Source: CAZBUB01 sp964494985
GTDB lineage: Bacteria; Desulfobacterota; Desulfovibrionia; Desulfovibrionales; Desulfothermaceae
NCBI GenBank assembly: GCA_964494985.1
Contig: CAZBUB010000086.1
Coordinates: 1 to 6,529, forward strand
Direction: 5' to 3'
Length of the DNA stretch: 6,529 nucleotides
Part shown: positions 1-6,355 of the stretch, one piece after another
Position numbering within the stretch: position 1 is the first letter of the stretch
Layout: the number at the start of each line of letters is the position of its first letter
Translations under genes and position numbers: made by a program
Notes under the pieces: generated by a model
What the model was told of the DNA's origin: nothing
What the model saw: only the letters and a program-made list of their open reading frames with translations
The model's database searches: none

Positions 1-21
1 TTGTTACCGACCCTGAATATC

Positions 22-768
22 ATGCACCCGAATGTTTCAAGCATTGGCATAATCCCGGCCAGATACGCCTCCACTAGATTTCCTGGCAAGCCCTTGGCCC
101 TCATCCAAGGCAGACCTATGTTCTGGCATGTGTATGCCAGGGCCTGCAAATGCCCAGAAATTGACAAGCTCTACCTAGCCACTGACGATAAACGTATACT
201 GCAGGAAGCCCATAGGCTGGGGGTTCCAGCGCTTTTGACCAGCCCAAAGCATCCCAGCGGCACAGATAGGATCCTAGAGGCTGCCCAAAGCCTGGGACTG
301 GAGCAGGAGGGCATAGTGGTCAATATCCAGGGAGATGAGCCTCTTCTGGACCCGGATATGCTCACCCAGCTCTTGCAGCCCTTTTCCCAGGATCAAGTCT
401 TGGCCAGCACCCTGGCTCGAGAAATCAGTCCTGATTTGGCCGGAGATCCCAACTTGGTCAAAGTGGTCTTGAACCACCAAGGCCAAGCCTTGTACTTTTC
501 CAGGGCAGCCATACCGTATGCTGCAGGTCAGGAGAATCCACAATATCTCGGCCACATTGGTCTCTATGCCTACAGGCTGCATGTCCTGCAGAAATTCTCC
601 CGCCTGGGAGCCAGCAGTCTGGAACGTATTGAGGGCCTGGAGCAGCTGCGGCTCTTGCAGGCGGATATACCCATTCAGGTTATGATCACCAGGCATAAAA
701 GCCTCGCAGTGGATCAACCTGCTGATATTGGTAAAATCGAAAAAATTTTGGCACAGGAGCAAGAATAA
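22..768 (+). CDS. kdsB: 3-deoxy-manno-octulosonate cytidylyltransferase (CMP-Kdo synthetase)
   Basis: The enzyme activates Kdo with CTP to give CMP-Kdo and pyrophosphate in the cytoplasm, the donor for joining Kdo to lipid A in LPS. Family landmarks appear in order: the N-terminal nucleotide-binding loop IIPARYASTRFPGKPL (residues 10-25), SGTDRI (79-84), the metal-binding QGDEP with Asp105, YFSRAAIPY (158-166), HIGLYAYR (178-185) and SSLERIEGLEQLRLL (198-212). From the ATG at 22 the protein is 248 aa, the length of the E. coli enzyme, and the conserved loop begins at residue 10. For this reason I prefer 22 to the in-frame TTG at position 1. No clear Shine-Dalgarno precedes 22, and the frame is open to the window edge, so the start is less certain than the identity. 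Its stop codon overlaps the carA start by one base (TAATG), implying translational coupling. Confidence 0.95.
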   Translation: MHPNVSSIGIIPARYASTRFPGKPLALIQGRPMFWHVYARACKCPEIDKLYLATDDKRILQEAHRLGVPALLTSPKHPSGTDRILEAAQSLGLEQEGIVVNIQGDEPLLDPDMLTQLLQPFSQDQVLASTLAREISPDLAGDPNLVKVVLNHQGQALYFSRAAIPYAAGQENPQYLGHIGLYAYRLHVLQKFSRLGASSLERIEGLEQLRLLQADIPIQVMITRHKSLAVDQPADIGKIEKILAQEQE

Positions 769-1898
769 TGCAGGCAATACTAGGCTTGGAAGATGGAACC
801 TGGTTCACGGGCAGGTCCTTTACTGGTGCCGGAGAAACCGGTGGAGAAGTCATTTTCAATACAGGCATGAGTGGTTACCAGGAAATACTCACTGACCCCT
901 CCTACAGAAAACAAATGGTCTGCATGACCTATCCCCATATAGGCAACTATGGGATTAACCCCCAGGATATGGAATCTGAGCAGGTACAGGTCTCTGCCTT
1001 CATTGTCAAAGAGTGCTGCAGGCAGCCCTCCAACTGGAGGAGCGCCATCTCCTTGCAAGATTACTTGCAACAGCAAAATGTCCTGGGCCTGGAAGATATA
1101 GATACCAGGGCTCTCACTAAGCACATCCGTGTGCATGGGGCCATGCGGGGCTTTATCAGCACCCAGGACCACGATCCCCAGAAAATAGTGGCCAAGGCTA
1201 GGGAAATCCCCCCCATGCTAGGCCAGAACCTGGTCCAGGAAGCCACTCCAAAGAAACCCTACCTGTGGACCTCTGCTGGCCCTGAAGTCATTCAGGGCAT
1301 CCAGGAATTCCAGTGGCCTGATCAGGGCCTACGAGTGGCAGTATACGATTGTGGCAGCAAGTGGAACATCCTGCGCCTTTTACAGGAGCAGGGGCTCCAG
1401 GTCCTGGGGGTGCCTGCAGACTTCACCGCAGCCCAGGTCAAGGCCCTGCAGCCGGATGCGATCTTCTTAAGCAATGGTCCTGGAGACCCGGCAGCACTGT
1501 CGGAACTGGTACACAACGTGGCACTGCTCAGCCAGGACCTGCCTGTGGGGGGTATCTGCCTGGGGCACCAGATCCTGGGGCTGGCCCTGGGCGCAAAAAG
1601 CTTTAAGCTAAAGTTTGGCCACCACGGTCTTAATCATCCGGTACGCAACCTGGAGCTGAACAAAGTGGAGATCTCCTCCCAGAACCATGGCTTTTGCGTG
1701 GATATCCAGGGCCTGAATGAGCTGCAACAAACCAGGATCAATCTTAACGACTCCACCCTGGAAGGCTTTAAGCACACCCAAAAGCCCCTGATGGTGGTCC
1801 AGTACCATCCAGAGGCTGCTCCAGGCCCCCACGACTCCCACTCCTTTTTCATAGAGTTCGCGGCAATGCTGCGCAAGCTCTATTTTACCGAAAACTGA
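768..1898 (+). CDS. carA: Carbamoyl-phosphate synthase small (glutaminase) subunit
   Basis: The subunit hydrolyses glutamine and channels ammonia to CarB, which makes carbamoyl phosphate for pyrimidine and arginine synthesis. The 376 aa length is typical. The N-terminal CarA-specific domain is recognised by FNTGMSGYQEILTDPSY (30-46) and YPHIGNYG (55-62). The class I glutamine amidotransferase domain starts near residue 188 and carries SNGPGDP (235-241), the nucleophile elbow GICLGHQ with Cys264, QNHGF (305-309), and QYHPEA with His347 and Glu349. The Cys-His-Glu triad is therefore complete. The ATG at 768 is preceded by AGGAG (755-759) at 8 nt spacing and shares an A with the kdsB stop. No carB lies in the window, so the partner subunit must be encoded elsewhere. 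Downstream, the TPR gene begins 11 nt after the stop. Confidence 0.97.
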   Translation: MQAILGLEDGTWFTGRSFTGAGETGGEVIFNTGMSGYQEILTDPSYRKQMVCMTYPHIGNYGINPQDMESEQVQVSAFIVKECCRQPSNWRSAISLQDYLQQQNVLGLEDIDTRALTKHIRVHGAMRGFISTQDHDPQKIVAKAREIPPMLGQNLVQEATPKKPYLWTSAGPEVIQGIQEFQWPDQGLRVAVYDCGSKWNILRLLQEQGLQVLGVPADFTAAQVKALQPDAIFLSNGPGDPAALSELVHNVALLSQDLPVGGICLGHQILGLALGAKSFKLKFGHHGLNHPVRNLELNKVEISSQNHGFCVDIQGLNELQQTRINLNDSTLEGFKHTQKPLMVVQYHPEAAPGPHDSHSFFIEFAAMLRKLYFTEN

Positions 1899-1909
1899 AG
1901 GTGCTCCAA

Positions 1910-2719
1910 ATGTCCCAGGAACTGACCAAGGCCAGATCCCAGCTGAGCAGCGTACATTCCCTGCTCAAACAGGAAAAGCTCCTTTCTGCAGTCATCTCGT
2001 TATACGAGGCAGTGGGGACCTATCTACGCACTCAGCTGCTCAAGCACGAGAAAACTGACTTCCAGCGCCAGCTGGAAAAGGCAGTATACCAGCTGAGCTC
2101 TGATACCAACCTCAGACAGACTTATCCCTTGGTCATACAGTATGAGCCTGGCCAGGAAAAAGAGCTGCGCAGCCAGATCAAGATGCTCCTGGACGAGCTT
2201 CAGGAGGACAATATCAATGAAGCCAAGGACCAACTGGTCCAGATAGAGGAGCATAAGCAGAGCCTGCTCCAGGAGGCGAGGCAACATTTACAAAATCAGG
2301 AGCAGGACAAGGCTGAACAGACCGTGCAAAGGTTAGTTCGTGAATATGCAGACAATACAGAGCTCAAAATTGAGATCAGCGATCTATACCTGGAACACGA
2401 TCTGCATCAGCAGGCCCTGAAATATCTAAAACAGGCCTACCAAGAAGATCCGGACTCGGTGCATGTCTTCAACAAGCTGGGGATAGCCCTGCGCAAAGCC
2501 CAAAAATTCGAGCTAGCGGAAAAATCTTACCTGGAGGCCCTCAAAAAAGGGCCGGATGATGCGTACCTGCTTTTCAACCTGGGACGGGTTTATATCGATT
2601 GGAACAAATGGAAAAAGGCTGAACAGGCATCTCAAAAGGCTCTGCAGGTCGATCCTGAATTCAAAGAGGCCCGTCAGATGCAGGCCTTTGCCCGAAAAAT
2701 GCTGCAAAGTCAGTCTTAA
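1910..2719 (+). CDS. Tetratricopeptide repeat protein with N-terminal coiled coil, function unknown
   Basis: This 269 aa protein has no signal peptide or membrane segment, so it is probably cytoplasmic. Residues 1-150 are Gln-, Glu-, Lys- and Leu-rich and look largely helical or coiled-coil, for example 85-140. Three TPR units follow at roughly 151-184, 185-218 and 219-252. They show the usual pattern of LG.a at helix A, A...Y..AL at helix B and a closing DP or GP, e.g. NKLGIALRKAQKFELAEKSY and FNLGRVYIDW. A fourth, degenerate unit may occupy 117-150. TPRs are protein-binding scaffolds, so a partner-binding role is likely, but no enzymatic domain is seen and I cannot name a function. The ATG at 1910 is chosen over the GTG at 1901 because AAGGTG (1898-1903) lies 6 nt upstream of the ATG and would itself overlap the GTG start. 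Placement 11 nt after carA suggests cotranscription. Confidence 0.85.
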   Translation: MSQELTKARSQLSSVHSLLKQEKLLSAVISLYEAVGTYLRTQLLKHEKTDFQRQLEKAVYQLSSDTNLRQTYPLVIQYEPGQEKELRSQIKMLLDELQEDNINEAKDQLVQIEEHKQSLLQEARQHLQNQEQDKAEQTVQRLVREYADNTELKIEISDLYLEHDLHQQALKYLKQAYQEDPDSVHVFNKLGIALRKAQKFELAEKSYLEALKKGPDDAYLLFNLGRVYIDWNKWKKAEQASQKALQVDPEFKEARQMQAFARKMLQSQS

Positions 2720-2771
2720 TCCATCTGCCTTGAGAAAACACAACCAAGCATGGAAAATGACCATACAAACT
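2720..2771. other. Convergent intergenic gap without a clear terminator
   Basis: These 52 bp separate the 3' ends of the TPR gene (+) and pdxA (-). I see only a weak potential pairing (ATGG ... CCAT near 2752-2764) and no GC-rich stem followed by a T-tract on either strand. Termination here may be Rho-dependent, or the two transcripts may run into each other. Confidence 0.5.
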
Positions 2772-3785
2772 TCACATCTCCCAGTGTGTGAGCCTGCAGG
2801 CCAGCTTAATCGCCTGTTCCAGGCTGCTGCATCCCGCTTTGCCACTTCCCACCAGCTCAAAGGCTGTACCGTGATCCACCGAGGTCCTGACAACAGGCAG
2901 GCCCAGGGTAACATTCACTGCCTGGGCAAAATGCAAAAGCTTCAAAGGGCCCAGTCCCTGATCATGGTACATGGCTAGTACAGCTGAAAACTCCTCCAGC
3001 ACAGCTGTTCTGTAAAACACAGTATCCGCAGGTAGTGGCCCAACTGCCATAACTCCCTTTTCACGGGCCTGTTCCAGGGCCGGGCCAATAATATCTATTT
3101 CCTCCCTGCCGATCTTGCCCCCTTCCCCGGCATGGGGGTTCAGACCGCAGACTGCAAGAGGCCTGTCCTGTAAACCCAGGCGTTTCAAAAACTCCCAGGT
3201 CAAAAGCAGACAGTTCAGGACTCTGCTCCTGTCTATCTCCTCAGCCACATTGCGCAAGGCAGGATGTGTGGTCACCAGACTCACCTTAAGCTTGGGGCCA
3301 TAGAGATGCATGCAGACCTGGCTGGGTTCAACCCCAAACCAGTGAGCCAGAAACTCTGTATGTCCCGGAAAATTGAATCCTGAAAGCTGCAACAGTTCTT
3401 TGTGCAAAGGGCAGGTAACCAGACCCAGAAAACTTCCCCGGTCCAGCAGAGCACAGGCTAATTCCAGACTCAGTCCTGCGGACAGACCCCCATCAAGGCC
3501 AGGCTCACCTGGTGTGAATTCTATATTCTGTAGTGGCTTCGGCGTGTTACAATATATTCCGCCCGGTTTCAGATCAGCACGGCAGGGATCCTGCACTGAA
3601 ATCCAGAACTGGGAAATCCCCAGCCGACTGCAATGCAAGGCCAGCACCTGTTCCGGACCAAGAAGCATAATGGGTGGCAAACCTTTGGGCCTTTGTTCTG
3701 TGCCCAGCAGCCTGCAGGCCAGCTCTGGCCCTAGCCCGTTGGGATCCCCCAAGGTCAAAAGCAATGCACGGCTAGCAGTTTCCAT
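2772..3785 (-). CDS. pdxA: 4-hydroxythreonine-4-phosphate dehydrogenase
   Basis: PdxA oxidises 4-phosphohydroxy-L-threonine with NAD(P)+. The product decarboxylates to an aminoketone that PdxJ condenses into pyridoxine 5'-phosphate (DXP-dependent vitamin B6 pathway). The 337 aa protein carries the family blocks LTLGDPNGLGPE (10-21), FPGHTEFLA (139-147), VTTHPALRNVAEEI (171-184), GLNPHAGE (214-221), MYHDQGLGPLKLL (272-284) and NVTLGLPVVRTSVDHGTAFE (291-310). The three metal ligands known from E. coli PdxA (His166, His211, His266) correspond to His174, His218 and His274 here, so the site is intact. Start choice: in-frame TTG at 3806, ATG at 3791 and ATG at 3785 are all possible. The ATG at 3785 has AGGA 5 nt upstream and places the conserved strand at residue 8. 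It overlaps the end of the upstream ROK gene by 14 bp, which suggests coupled translation. Confidence 0.95.
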   Translation of the reverse strand: METASRALLLTLGDPNGLGPELACRLLGTEQRPKGLPPIMLLGPEQVLALHCSRLGISQFWISVQDPCRADLKPGGIYCNTPKPLQNIEFTPGEPGLDGGLSAGLSLELACALLDRGSFLGLVTCPLHKELLQLSGFNFPGHTEFLAHWFGVEPSQVCMHLYGPKLKVSLVTTHPALRNVAEEIDRSRVLNCLLLTWEFLKRLGLQDRPLAVCGLNPHAGEGGKIGREEIDIIGPALEQAREKGVMAVGPLPADTVFYRTAVLEEFSAVLAMYHDQGLGPLKLLHFAQAVNVTLGLPVVRTSVDHGTAFELVGSGKAGCSSLEQAIKLACRLTHWEM

Positions 3786-4695
3786 ATCCATCCTGTCCTT
3801 GCTCAATCTGAAAGACCCTGGCCATGCCCAGGATAGCGCTCAACTCCGGGTCCGGGCTGGGCACAATCCTCTCCGGCAGCCACCACTGCCGATACTTAAA
3901 TCTTTGCTGCAGACAGCTCCAGACATATTCCTGGCAATAGGGAAAGTATGCACTAAGCCCACCACTTAGTCCCAGGCTTTTAAAGCCGAAGACCACCTGC
4001 AGGATGGACAGGTAAAGGCCCAGCCTGACCCCATACTCCTGCATGATTGCTTTGCCCATGGTCTCATTTCGATCCAGGATGAACTGCAGCTCGCGCAAAT
4101 CTTTCAAACTGTAACCTTTCTGAGCAGCCAGATCCAAAAGGGCCTGTTTGTTCAACCATACTTCTGCACAGCCAGGCTGACCACAGCCGCATTTCCTGCC
4201 CTGTTGAAGCCCTAGAAAAATATGTCCCAGCTCTGGGCCTGTGAAATGCCCCGCCCTCCAAATTTTGCCTTGCATAATTACCCCAGAGCCAAGGCCTGTA
4301 CCCAGGGTGAGGATCACCGCCTGGCTCTCCCCTGCCAATCCCCCTTTCCAGACCTCGCCCAGGGCTGCAGCCTGGGCGTCGTTTTCCATGCGCACCGGCA
4401 GGCCGAATTCAGAATGCAAAAAATCTGAAACTTGGAAATAATCCAGCTCAGGAATATTAGAGGTCTTCAGATATTTGCCCTGGATGTGATCCAAAGGCCC
4501 GGCGCTGGCCAGGCCGATGCCCTGGGGCTTTTGCGGGGCCTGGGAGATAAGAGACCGAATCAGACTCATCAGGGTCTGCTTGGTGCCATCCAGACTCTGG
4601 GGCCGACTTAGATAGACAAGCTCTCCACAATTTCCTGACTGGTCTACCCAGGTGCCTCTAAGATTCGTGCCTCCCAAGTCAATACAAATATGCAT
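3772..4695 (-). CDS. ROK-family sugar kinase (glucokinase-like)
   Basis: This 307 aa protein is predicted to phosphorylate a hexose such as glucose, or an N-acetylated amino sugar, using ATP. Visible ROK signatures are the N-terminal phosphate loop DLGGTNLRG (6-14), RMENDAQAAALGE with the expected catalytic Asp106 (102-114), the second ATP loop LTLGTGLGSG (129-138) and ELGH (155-158). The CGCGQPGC cluster follows; His158, Cys169, Cys171 and Cys176 form the standard ROK zinc site. Glu155 and Glu178 are candidate sugar contacts. There is no N-terminal helix-turn-helix, which argues for a kinase rather than a NagC/XylR-type repressor. The usual ENDAN is ENDAQ here, and the usual CLEAYAS after the zinc cysteines is CAEVWLN, so substrate assignment from motifs is unsafe. 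AAGGA 6 nt before the ATG at 4695 supports the start. It lies between the Nudix gene (37 bp upstream) and pdxA (overlapping). Confidence 0.9.
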   Translation of the reverse strand: MHICIDLGGTNLRGTWVDQSGNCGELVYLSRPQSLDGTKQTLMSLIRSLISQAPQKPQGIGLASAGPLDHIQGKYLKTSNIPELDYFQVSDFLHSEFGLPVRMENDAQAAALGEVWKGGLAGESQAVILTLGTGLGSGVIMQGKIWRAGHFTGPELGHIFLGLQQGRKCGCGQPGCAEVWLNKQALLDLAAQKGYSLKDLRELQFILDRNETMGKAIMQEYGVRLGLYLSILQVVFGFKSLGLSGGLSAYFPYCQEYVWSCLQQRFKYRQWWLPERIVPSPDPELSAILGMARVFQIEQGQDGYGNC

Positions 4696-4732
4696 GGATC
4701 ATCCTTTTTGCTTGCTTCTAGGCTTCTGAGCA

Positions 4733-5227
4733 TCAACACAGGCAAGTGCTTCTGCCAGACTGTACGCTCTGGCCTTGAGTGCCGGTCTGCAGCCAGCGCT
4801 GAAAATCAGCCAGGATTAGGGAATGATCAAATGCCAGCTCAGGCCAGCTCCCACAGGCAAAAAAGGCCGCTTTCGCAGCATCGTCCCCTGCCTGCAGATT
4901 CCAGGGCTGCCCGCTTTTGGCCACAAAGGTCACACTCAAGTTATGCTGCCTGGGATCTCTCTGGGGATGGGAATAAACCCCCAACAATGCCTGCAGGTTG
5001 GCCTCCAGGCCTGTTTCCTCCTTAAGCTCCCGCAAAGCAGCATCCTCCAGGCTCTCCCCATAGTCCACAAAACCTCCAGGCAGGGCCCAACCATAAGGAG
5101 GCTTCATTCTTTGTATGAGCAAAACTTCCTTTGATGGAGTATACAGAACTACATCCACCGTGGGTGTGGGATTGCGATAGACCTGCAGAGCTTGACCACA
5201 ATTTGGGCAGTCTATAGTTTTGTGCAT
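4733..5227 (-). CDS. Nudix hydrolase (nucleoside-diphosphate-X pyrophosphatase)
   Basis: Nudix enzymes cleave nucleoside diphosphates linked to another moiety, such as ADP-ribose, NADH or oxidised dNTPs. The Nudix box GX5EX7REUXEEXGU is perfect at residues 52-74: Gly52, Glu58, Arg66-Glu67, the metal-binding pair Glu70-Glu71 and Gly73. It is preceded by WALPGGF. The N-terminus has CPNC (7-10) followed by YRNPTPTVDVVL (17-28), a start seen in many ADP-ribose pyrophosphatase/MutT-like proteins; only one Cys pair of a possible zinc ribbon is present. Substrate cannot be read from the sequence. The ATG at 5227 (164 aa) is preferred over the in-frame GTG at 5257 (174 aa) because AAGGAG lies 10 nt upstream of the ATG and because the next motif starts at residue 7. 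It is the first gene of the probable Nudix-ROK-pdxA operon and diverges from the GT9 gene. Confidence 0.92.
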   Translation of the reverse strand: MHKTIDCPNCGQALQVYRNPTPTVDVVLYTPSKEVLLIQRMKPPYGWALPGGFVDYGESLEDAALRELKEETGLEANLQALLGVYSHPQRDPRQHNLSVTFVAKSGQPWNLQAGDDAAKAAFFACGSWPELAFDHSLILADFQRWLQTGTQGQSVQSGRSTCLC

Positions 5228-5302
5228 CTTTATCCAGCTCCTTGTTTTACACAACACATCAGCTCCTCACATAGAAAAAAGCATAAGCCAAGCAGGTTAT
5301 TT
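5228..5302. promoter_or_regulatory. Divergent intergenic region expected to hold promoters for the Nudix operon (-) and the GT9 gene (+)
   Basis: These 75 bp separate two divergent starts, so both promoters should lie here or just inside the flanking genes. For the + strand, TTTACA (5246-5251) matches a -35 box at 5 of 6 bases, but the best -10 at 18 bp spacing, CATAGA (5270-5275), is poor. No convincing minus-strand -35/-10 pair was found. Two ribosome binding sites are visible: AAGGAG for Nudix (minus strand, about 5238-5243) and AGGT (5294-5297), 5 nt before the GT9 ATG. The regulatory role is inferred from gene orientation. Confidence 0.5.
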
Positions 5303-6355
5303 ATGTCCAGCAAGCCAAAGTCATTGGTTGTCCACAAAGGGGCCCTGGGGGATTTTTTGCAGATCTGGCCCAGCCTTTATGCTCTGACCAGATACCATAA
5401 GCCTGGGGATATATTCTGGGCCGGCCGTTTTGAGTACCAGCTCTGGACCAAGCCACTGGGCATCGAAACTGCCCCCTGGCATATTATCAGGGCTGTGGAC
5501 AGACTATATTCGGTAACCTCCTGGCCAAAGGAGCTCGAGGGTTGGCAGATTTACTGGTTCGGCCTGAAAAAGCCACCTAGCACTATTTCCTTTCCCAGAC
5601 TTTATTTCCTCCAGGCCATAGACAGCAAACAAGCGATCCATGTCCGGGAAAACTACCTGCAACAGCTGCAGCAAATGGACATACCTGCTTGCGCCCACTG
5701 GCATCAAGCCTGGCTTGAATTCTTTGCTACCCAGCATATTGACCAGGAAAAAATCCATATCCTGCCAGGTGCTGGCCACAAAGCCAAATGCTGGCCATTG
5801 GATAATTATCTTCAGCTGGCCTCCAGACTGCAAACCCAAGGCCTGTGTCCTGTCTTTGTCTTGGGTCCAGTGGAAAGGGAAAGGGGCATGGAAGTTCAAG
5901 GTTTTGAATCAGTCCAACCAGGGAGCCTCGCAGAGCTGCAGGAGATTCTTGCTGGTTCTGGCTTGGTGGTGGGCAATGACAGTGGACCACTGCATCTGGC
6001 TGCATATTTGGGGAGGCCCACTTTAGTCCTTTTTGGACCCTCCTGCCCCCTAAGATGGGCTCAGTTTCAGGCCGACATCTTTCGCAAGAACCCGGGTTGC
6101 TCTCCATGTAGCCTGACGGCCAGGATCGACTGCCAGGATCCAGTATGCATGCGCTTGCTCAGCATCCAGGAGGTCTACTCCCGAATTCAGGAGCTGCTTG
6201 CCTCCCAAAAAACAAAACCGGCTTCCCAGGAATCACCCTTGAGAAGCCGGTTATGGCAAAAGGAGGAAGGTAGTCTGAATAAAAACTTGCACAAACGATG
6301 CCAAGTTAATACAACCTTTCAACTCAAAAAAAAGACAAACATATCAATAGGCTGA
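5303..6355 (+). CDS. Glycosyltransferase family 9 protein (heptosyltransferase-like)
   Basis: This is a probable cytoplasmic-face GT-B enzyme that adds heptose or a related sugar from an ADP-sugar donor to the LPS inner core. Landmarks are the N-terminal strand and loop LVVHKGALGDFLQIWPSLYAL (8-28), PGAGHKAKCWP (155-165), and the donor-binding block VGNDSGPLHLAAYLGRPTLV (223-242) followed by LFGPSCPLRW. Four cysteines follow (C266, C269, C277, C282; pattern CxxC-x7-CxxxxC), as in many GT9 members. The ATG at 5303 has AGGT 5 nt upstream and starts 7 residues before the first conserved strand. The frame is open back to 5192, but that extension would run into the Nudix gene. Residues about 304-350 do not look like the family: they are Lys/Asn/Gln-rich, encoded by A-rich DNA, and cross a minus-strand terminator. 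The native end may be near residue 303, so the annotated 3' end is doubtful. Confidence 0.9.
   Translation: MSSKPKSLVVHKGALGDFLQIWPSLYALTRYHKPGDIFWAGRFEYQLWTKPLGIETAPWHIIRAVDRLYSVTSWPKELEGWQIYWFGLKKPPSTISFPRLYFLQAIDSKQAIHVRENYLQQLQQMDIPACAHWHQAWLEFFATQHIDQEKIHILPGAGHKAKCWPLDNYLQLASRLQTQGLCPVFVLGPVERERGMEVQGFESVQPGSLAELQEILAGSGLVVGNDSGPLHLAAYLGRPTLVLFGPSCPLRWAQFQADIFRKNPGCSPCSLTARIDCQDPVCMRLLSIQEVYSRIQELLASQKTKPASQESPLRSRLWQKEEGSLNKNLHKRCQVNTTFQLKKKTNISIG
6207..6252 (-). terminator. Strong intrinsic terminator on the minus strand
   Basis: A perfect 10 bp inverted repeat, AACCGGCTTC (6216-6225) and GAAGCCGGTT (6243-6252), encloses a 17 nt loop. Reading the minus strand, the stem is followed directly by TTGTTTTTT (6215 to 6207), the classic stem plus T-tract of a Rho-independent terminator. 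The + strand has no T-run after the stem (ATGGCAAAAGG), so it is directional for minus-strand transcripts. It lies inside the 3' end of the GT9 reading frame. Confidence 0.8.
6207..6277 (-). ncRNA. Candidate small RNA of about 70 nt, antisense to the GT9 3' end
   Basis: A sigma-54-like promoter and a strong intrinsic terminator lie on the same strand with only about 70 nt from the predicted start to the end of the T-tract, and no start codon followed by a useful frame between them. The predicted RNA has a single-stranded 5' part containing CCTTCCTCCTTTTG (6271 to 6258), then the 10 bp stem hairpin and U-tract. The CUCCUU stretch is complementary to Shine-Dalgarno sequences, a feature of some trans-acting sRNAs. 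It is also complementary to the GT9 mRNA tail. The existence of this RNA is inferred from signal arrangement only. The hairpin may instead end a longer transcript from the gene at the right edge. Confidence 0.3.
6286..6304 (-). promoter_or_regulatory. Candidate sigma-54 (-24/-12) promoter
   Basis: The minus strand reads TTGGCATCGTTTGTGCAAG. Compared with the RpoN consensus TGGCAC-N5-TTGCA, it has the invariant GG (6302-6301) and GC (6290-6289) at exactly the required 10 bp separation. TGGCA matches in the -24 box and TGCA in the -12 box. Transcription would start near 6277 and run leftwards into the terminator at 6252-6207. An IHF-like match, TATCAATAGGCTG (6342-6354, one mismatch in the TTR end), lies about 40 bp upstream. 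A single 19 bp match can occur by chance, so this is a candidate only. Confidence 0.45.

Noticed and set aside
1901..1909. GTG start for the TPR protein
   Set aside because: The AAGGTG Shine-Dalgarno overlaps this GTG and is correctly spaced for the ATG at 1910.
2792..2802. GCCTGCAGGC palindrome near the 3' end of pdxA as a terminator
   Set aside because: It lies in coding sequence, has no loop of its own and no T-tract follows.
3115..3969. Long + strand open frames opposite pdxA and the ROK gene
   Set aside because: They are antisense to genes with clear conserved motifs, and their translations show no domain pattern.
5228..5257. GTG start at 5257 for the Nudix protein
   Set aside because: The AAGGAG ribosome binding site lies downstream of it and serves the ATG at 5227.
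5192..5302. N-terminal extension of the GT9 frame back to 5192
   Set aside because: It would overlap the Nudix coding sequence, lacks family similarity, and the ATG at 5303 has a ribosome binding site and the correct distance to the first conserved strand.
6253..6273. Tiny + strand ORF ATG...TAG (MAKGGR) next to AAGGAGG
   Set aside because: Six codons only, with no ribosome binding site upstream of its ATG; the AAGGAGG lies inside it and is followed by no start codon at usable distance.
6325..6334. T8 run on the minus strand as a terminator
   Set aside because: No stem precedes it on that strand.
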